A stretch of DNA of 64,000 nt, from positions 1,942,972 to 2,006,971 of the forward strand of contig NZ_JWJG01000028.1 in assembly GCF_000818395.1 (NCBI RefSeq), read 5' to 3'. The position numbers and the translations under genes are program-made. The DNA comes from Noviherbaspirillum autotrophicum. GTDB taxonomy: Bacteria; Pseudomonadota; Gammaproteobacteria; Burkholderiales; Burkholderiaceae_D. Below the pieces are notes generated by a model that worked only from the letters and a program-made list of their open reading frames with translations, was not told the origin of the DNA and did no database searches. Positions within the stretch are counted from its first letter, which is position 1; each line of letters begins with the position of its first letter. Below are positions 62,888 to 64,000 of this stretch, piece by piece.

Positions 62888-64000
62888 CTACAAGCCCAGG
62901 ATCATCTGGGAGATGATGTTCTTTTGAATTTCGTTGGAGCCGCCGTAGATCGACAGCTTGCGCATGTTCAGGTAGTTGGCGGCCAGCGGTGTCGCGTAGA
63001 ACGGGCCCACGGCCTCGCCCTGGTAGCCGGCGGCCATCGCTGCGCGCCGCAGCGGCAAGCCGTAGGGGCCGGCGGCCTGCACCAGCAGCTCGGTGATCGC
63101 CTGCTGGATCTCGGTGCCCTTGATCTTCAGGATCGACGCTTCCGGGCCCGGCGCGCGCTGCTGTGCCTCGGCCGACAGCACGCGCAGGTTGGTGATTTCC
63201 AGCGCGGTCAGGTCGATCTCGACTTGCGCGATCTTCGCGGCGAACAGCGGGTCCTTGATGAGCGGCTTGCCGTGTTTCGTTTCGAGCGAAGCGATGCGTT
63301 TGAGGCGCGCCAGTTCGCGCTTGGCGATGCCGATGCCGGCGATGTTGGTGCGCTCGTGGCCGAGCAGGAATTTCGCGTAAGTCCAGCCGGCGTTTTCCTC
63401 GCCGACCAGGTTATCGACCGGCACCCGCACATCTTCAAACCAGACTTCGTTGACCTCGTGCGCGCCGTCCATCGTGATGATCGGACGCACCGTGATGCCG
63501 GGAGTCTTCATGTCGATCAGGAGGAAGGAAATGCCGCGCTGGGCTTTCGCTTCCGGGTCGGTGCGCACCAGGCAGAATATCCAGTCGGCGTACTGGCCTT
63601 GCGTGGTCCAGGTCTTCTGGCCGTTGACGATGTAGTGGCCGCCGTCGCGGACGGCGCGCGTCTTGACCGAGGCGAGGTCGGAGCCGGAGCCCGGTTCGGA
63701 GTAGCCCTGGCACCACCATTCCTCGGCGGCCAGGATCTTGGGCAGGAAGCGTTGCTGCTGTGCCGGCGAGCCGTAGCGCATGATGACCGGCGCGACCATT
63801 TTCAGGCCGAACGGGATCATGCGCGGCGCGCCGGCGGCGGCGCATTCTTCTTCGAAGATGTATTGCTGCACGGCGCTCCAGCCGGTGCCGCCGAATTCCG
63901 TCGGCCAGGCGGCGCCGCCCCAGCCCTTGGCATGCAGGATTTTCTGCCAGCGGGTGTAGTCGCTGCTGTCCAGGATCAGGCCATTGATGACCTTGTGCTG
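62888..64000 (-). CDS. Acyl-CoA dehydrogenase, large-subunit (PimC-like), cut by window edge
   Basis: At least 371 codons are in the window; the frame is open across the right edge (HKVINGLILDSSDYTRWQKI before the internal GTG at 63871), so the N-terminus is missing. GYSEPGSGSDLASVKTRAVR and VNGQKTWTTQGQYADWIFCL are the FAD and substrate blocks; GHERTNIAGIGIAKRELARL and the end LNMRKLSIYGGSNEIQKNII are typical of this branch. It oxidises an acyl-CoA to the enoyl-CoA. With the small-subunit gene 9 bases downstream it should form a heterodimer. Confidence 0.92.
   Translation of the reverse strand, partial: QHKVINGLILDSSDYTRWQKILHAKGWGGAAWPTEFGGTGWSAVQQYIFEEECAAAGAPRMIPFGLKMVAPVIMRYGSPAQQQRFLPKILAAEEWWCQGYSEPGSGSDLASVKTRAVRDGGHYIVNGQKTWTTQGQYADWIFCLVRTDPEAKAQRGISFLLIDMKTPGITVRPIITMDGAHEVNEVWFEDVRVPVDNLVGEENAGWTYAKFLLGHERTNIAGIGIAKRELARLKRIASLETKHGKPLIKDPLFAAKIAQVEIDLTALEITNLRVLSAEAQQRAPGPEASILKIKGTEIQQAITELLVQAAGPYGLPLRRAAMAAGYQGEAVGPFYATPLAANYLNMRKLSIYGGSNEIQKNIISQMILGL

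Overview
The window looks like chromosomal DNA of a GC-rich betaproteobacterium in the Burkholderiales, most likely Oxalobacteraceae (Herbaspirillum, Noviherbaspirillum or Massilia type). The main evidence is the gene string yebC-purD-hemF-nadD-rsfS-rlmH-maf-rng, together with long spurious antisense frames typical of high-GC DNA and a very large set of sensory and cyclic-di-GMP proteins. I see no phage, intact insertion sequence, CRISPR array or rRNA. There is one tRNA (Thr, anticodon CGT).

Layout. 1-5946, minus strand: housekeeping genes, with several ATGA- or GTGA-type overlaps that imply translational coupling. 6104-10980, plus: a HerA-like ATPase, an EamA permease, a short-chain dehydrogenase lacking the usual catalytic residues, methylglyoxal synthase, a quinone oxidoreductase and a small membrane protein. 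11020-15570: a DUF4136-type lipoprotein, aminopeptidase N and fructose-1,6-bisphosphatase. 15659-18152: tRNA-Thr with promoter and terminator, then a MarR regulator divergent from an acetyl-CoA hydrolase/succinate CoA-transferase, with a 35-bp perfect palindrome lying over both promoters.

18332-26351 is a signalling block: a MASE3-PAS-GAF-HD-GYP protein, a CbiM-like membrane protein that appears to be read from a leaderless mRNA, an orphan CHASE histidine kinase, and a diguanylate cyclase whose sensor resembles that of DctB. 26509-38285 is mixed: glycerate 2-kinase, a class A penicillin-binding protein, a TbpB-like surface lipoprotein, a TonB-like protein, a lipoprotein hydrolase, a YfeH-type transporter and two unrecognised envelope proteins. 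38464-40622 holds an NCS2 purine permease and an unrecognised small gene.

40674-57452 is the most unusual part. A seven-transmembrane hybrid histidine kinase is divergent from a three-gene operon (cholesterol-oxidase-like GMC flavoprotein, alpha/beta hydrolase with a cysteine at the nucleophile position, metallophosphoesterase). Then come a hybrid kinase whose H-box histidine is glutamine, an EAL-HDOD protein, a 3-methyladenine glycosylase and a GGDEF-EAL protein. The GMC/hydrolase/phosphoesterase operon, with these regulators around it, is my best candidate for an undescribed system.

57628-64000, minus: an acyl-CoA catabolism cluster. It contains two acyl-CoA dehydrogenase subunits (the upstream one cut by the window edge), a TetR regulator and a single-chain biotin-dependent acyl-CoA carboxylase whose start codon overlaps the regulator's stop. 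An imperfect 41-bp dyad upstream of the TetR gene is the likely operator.
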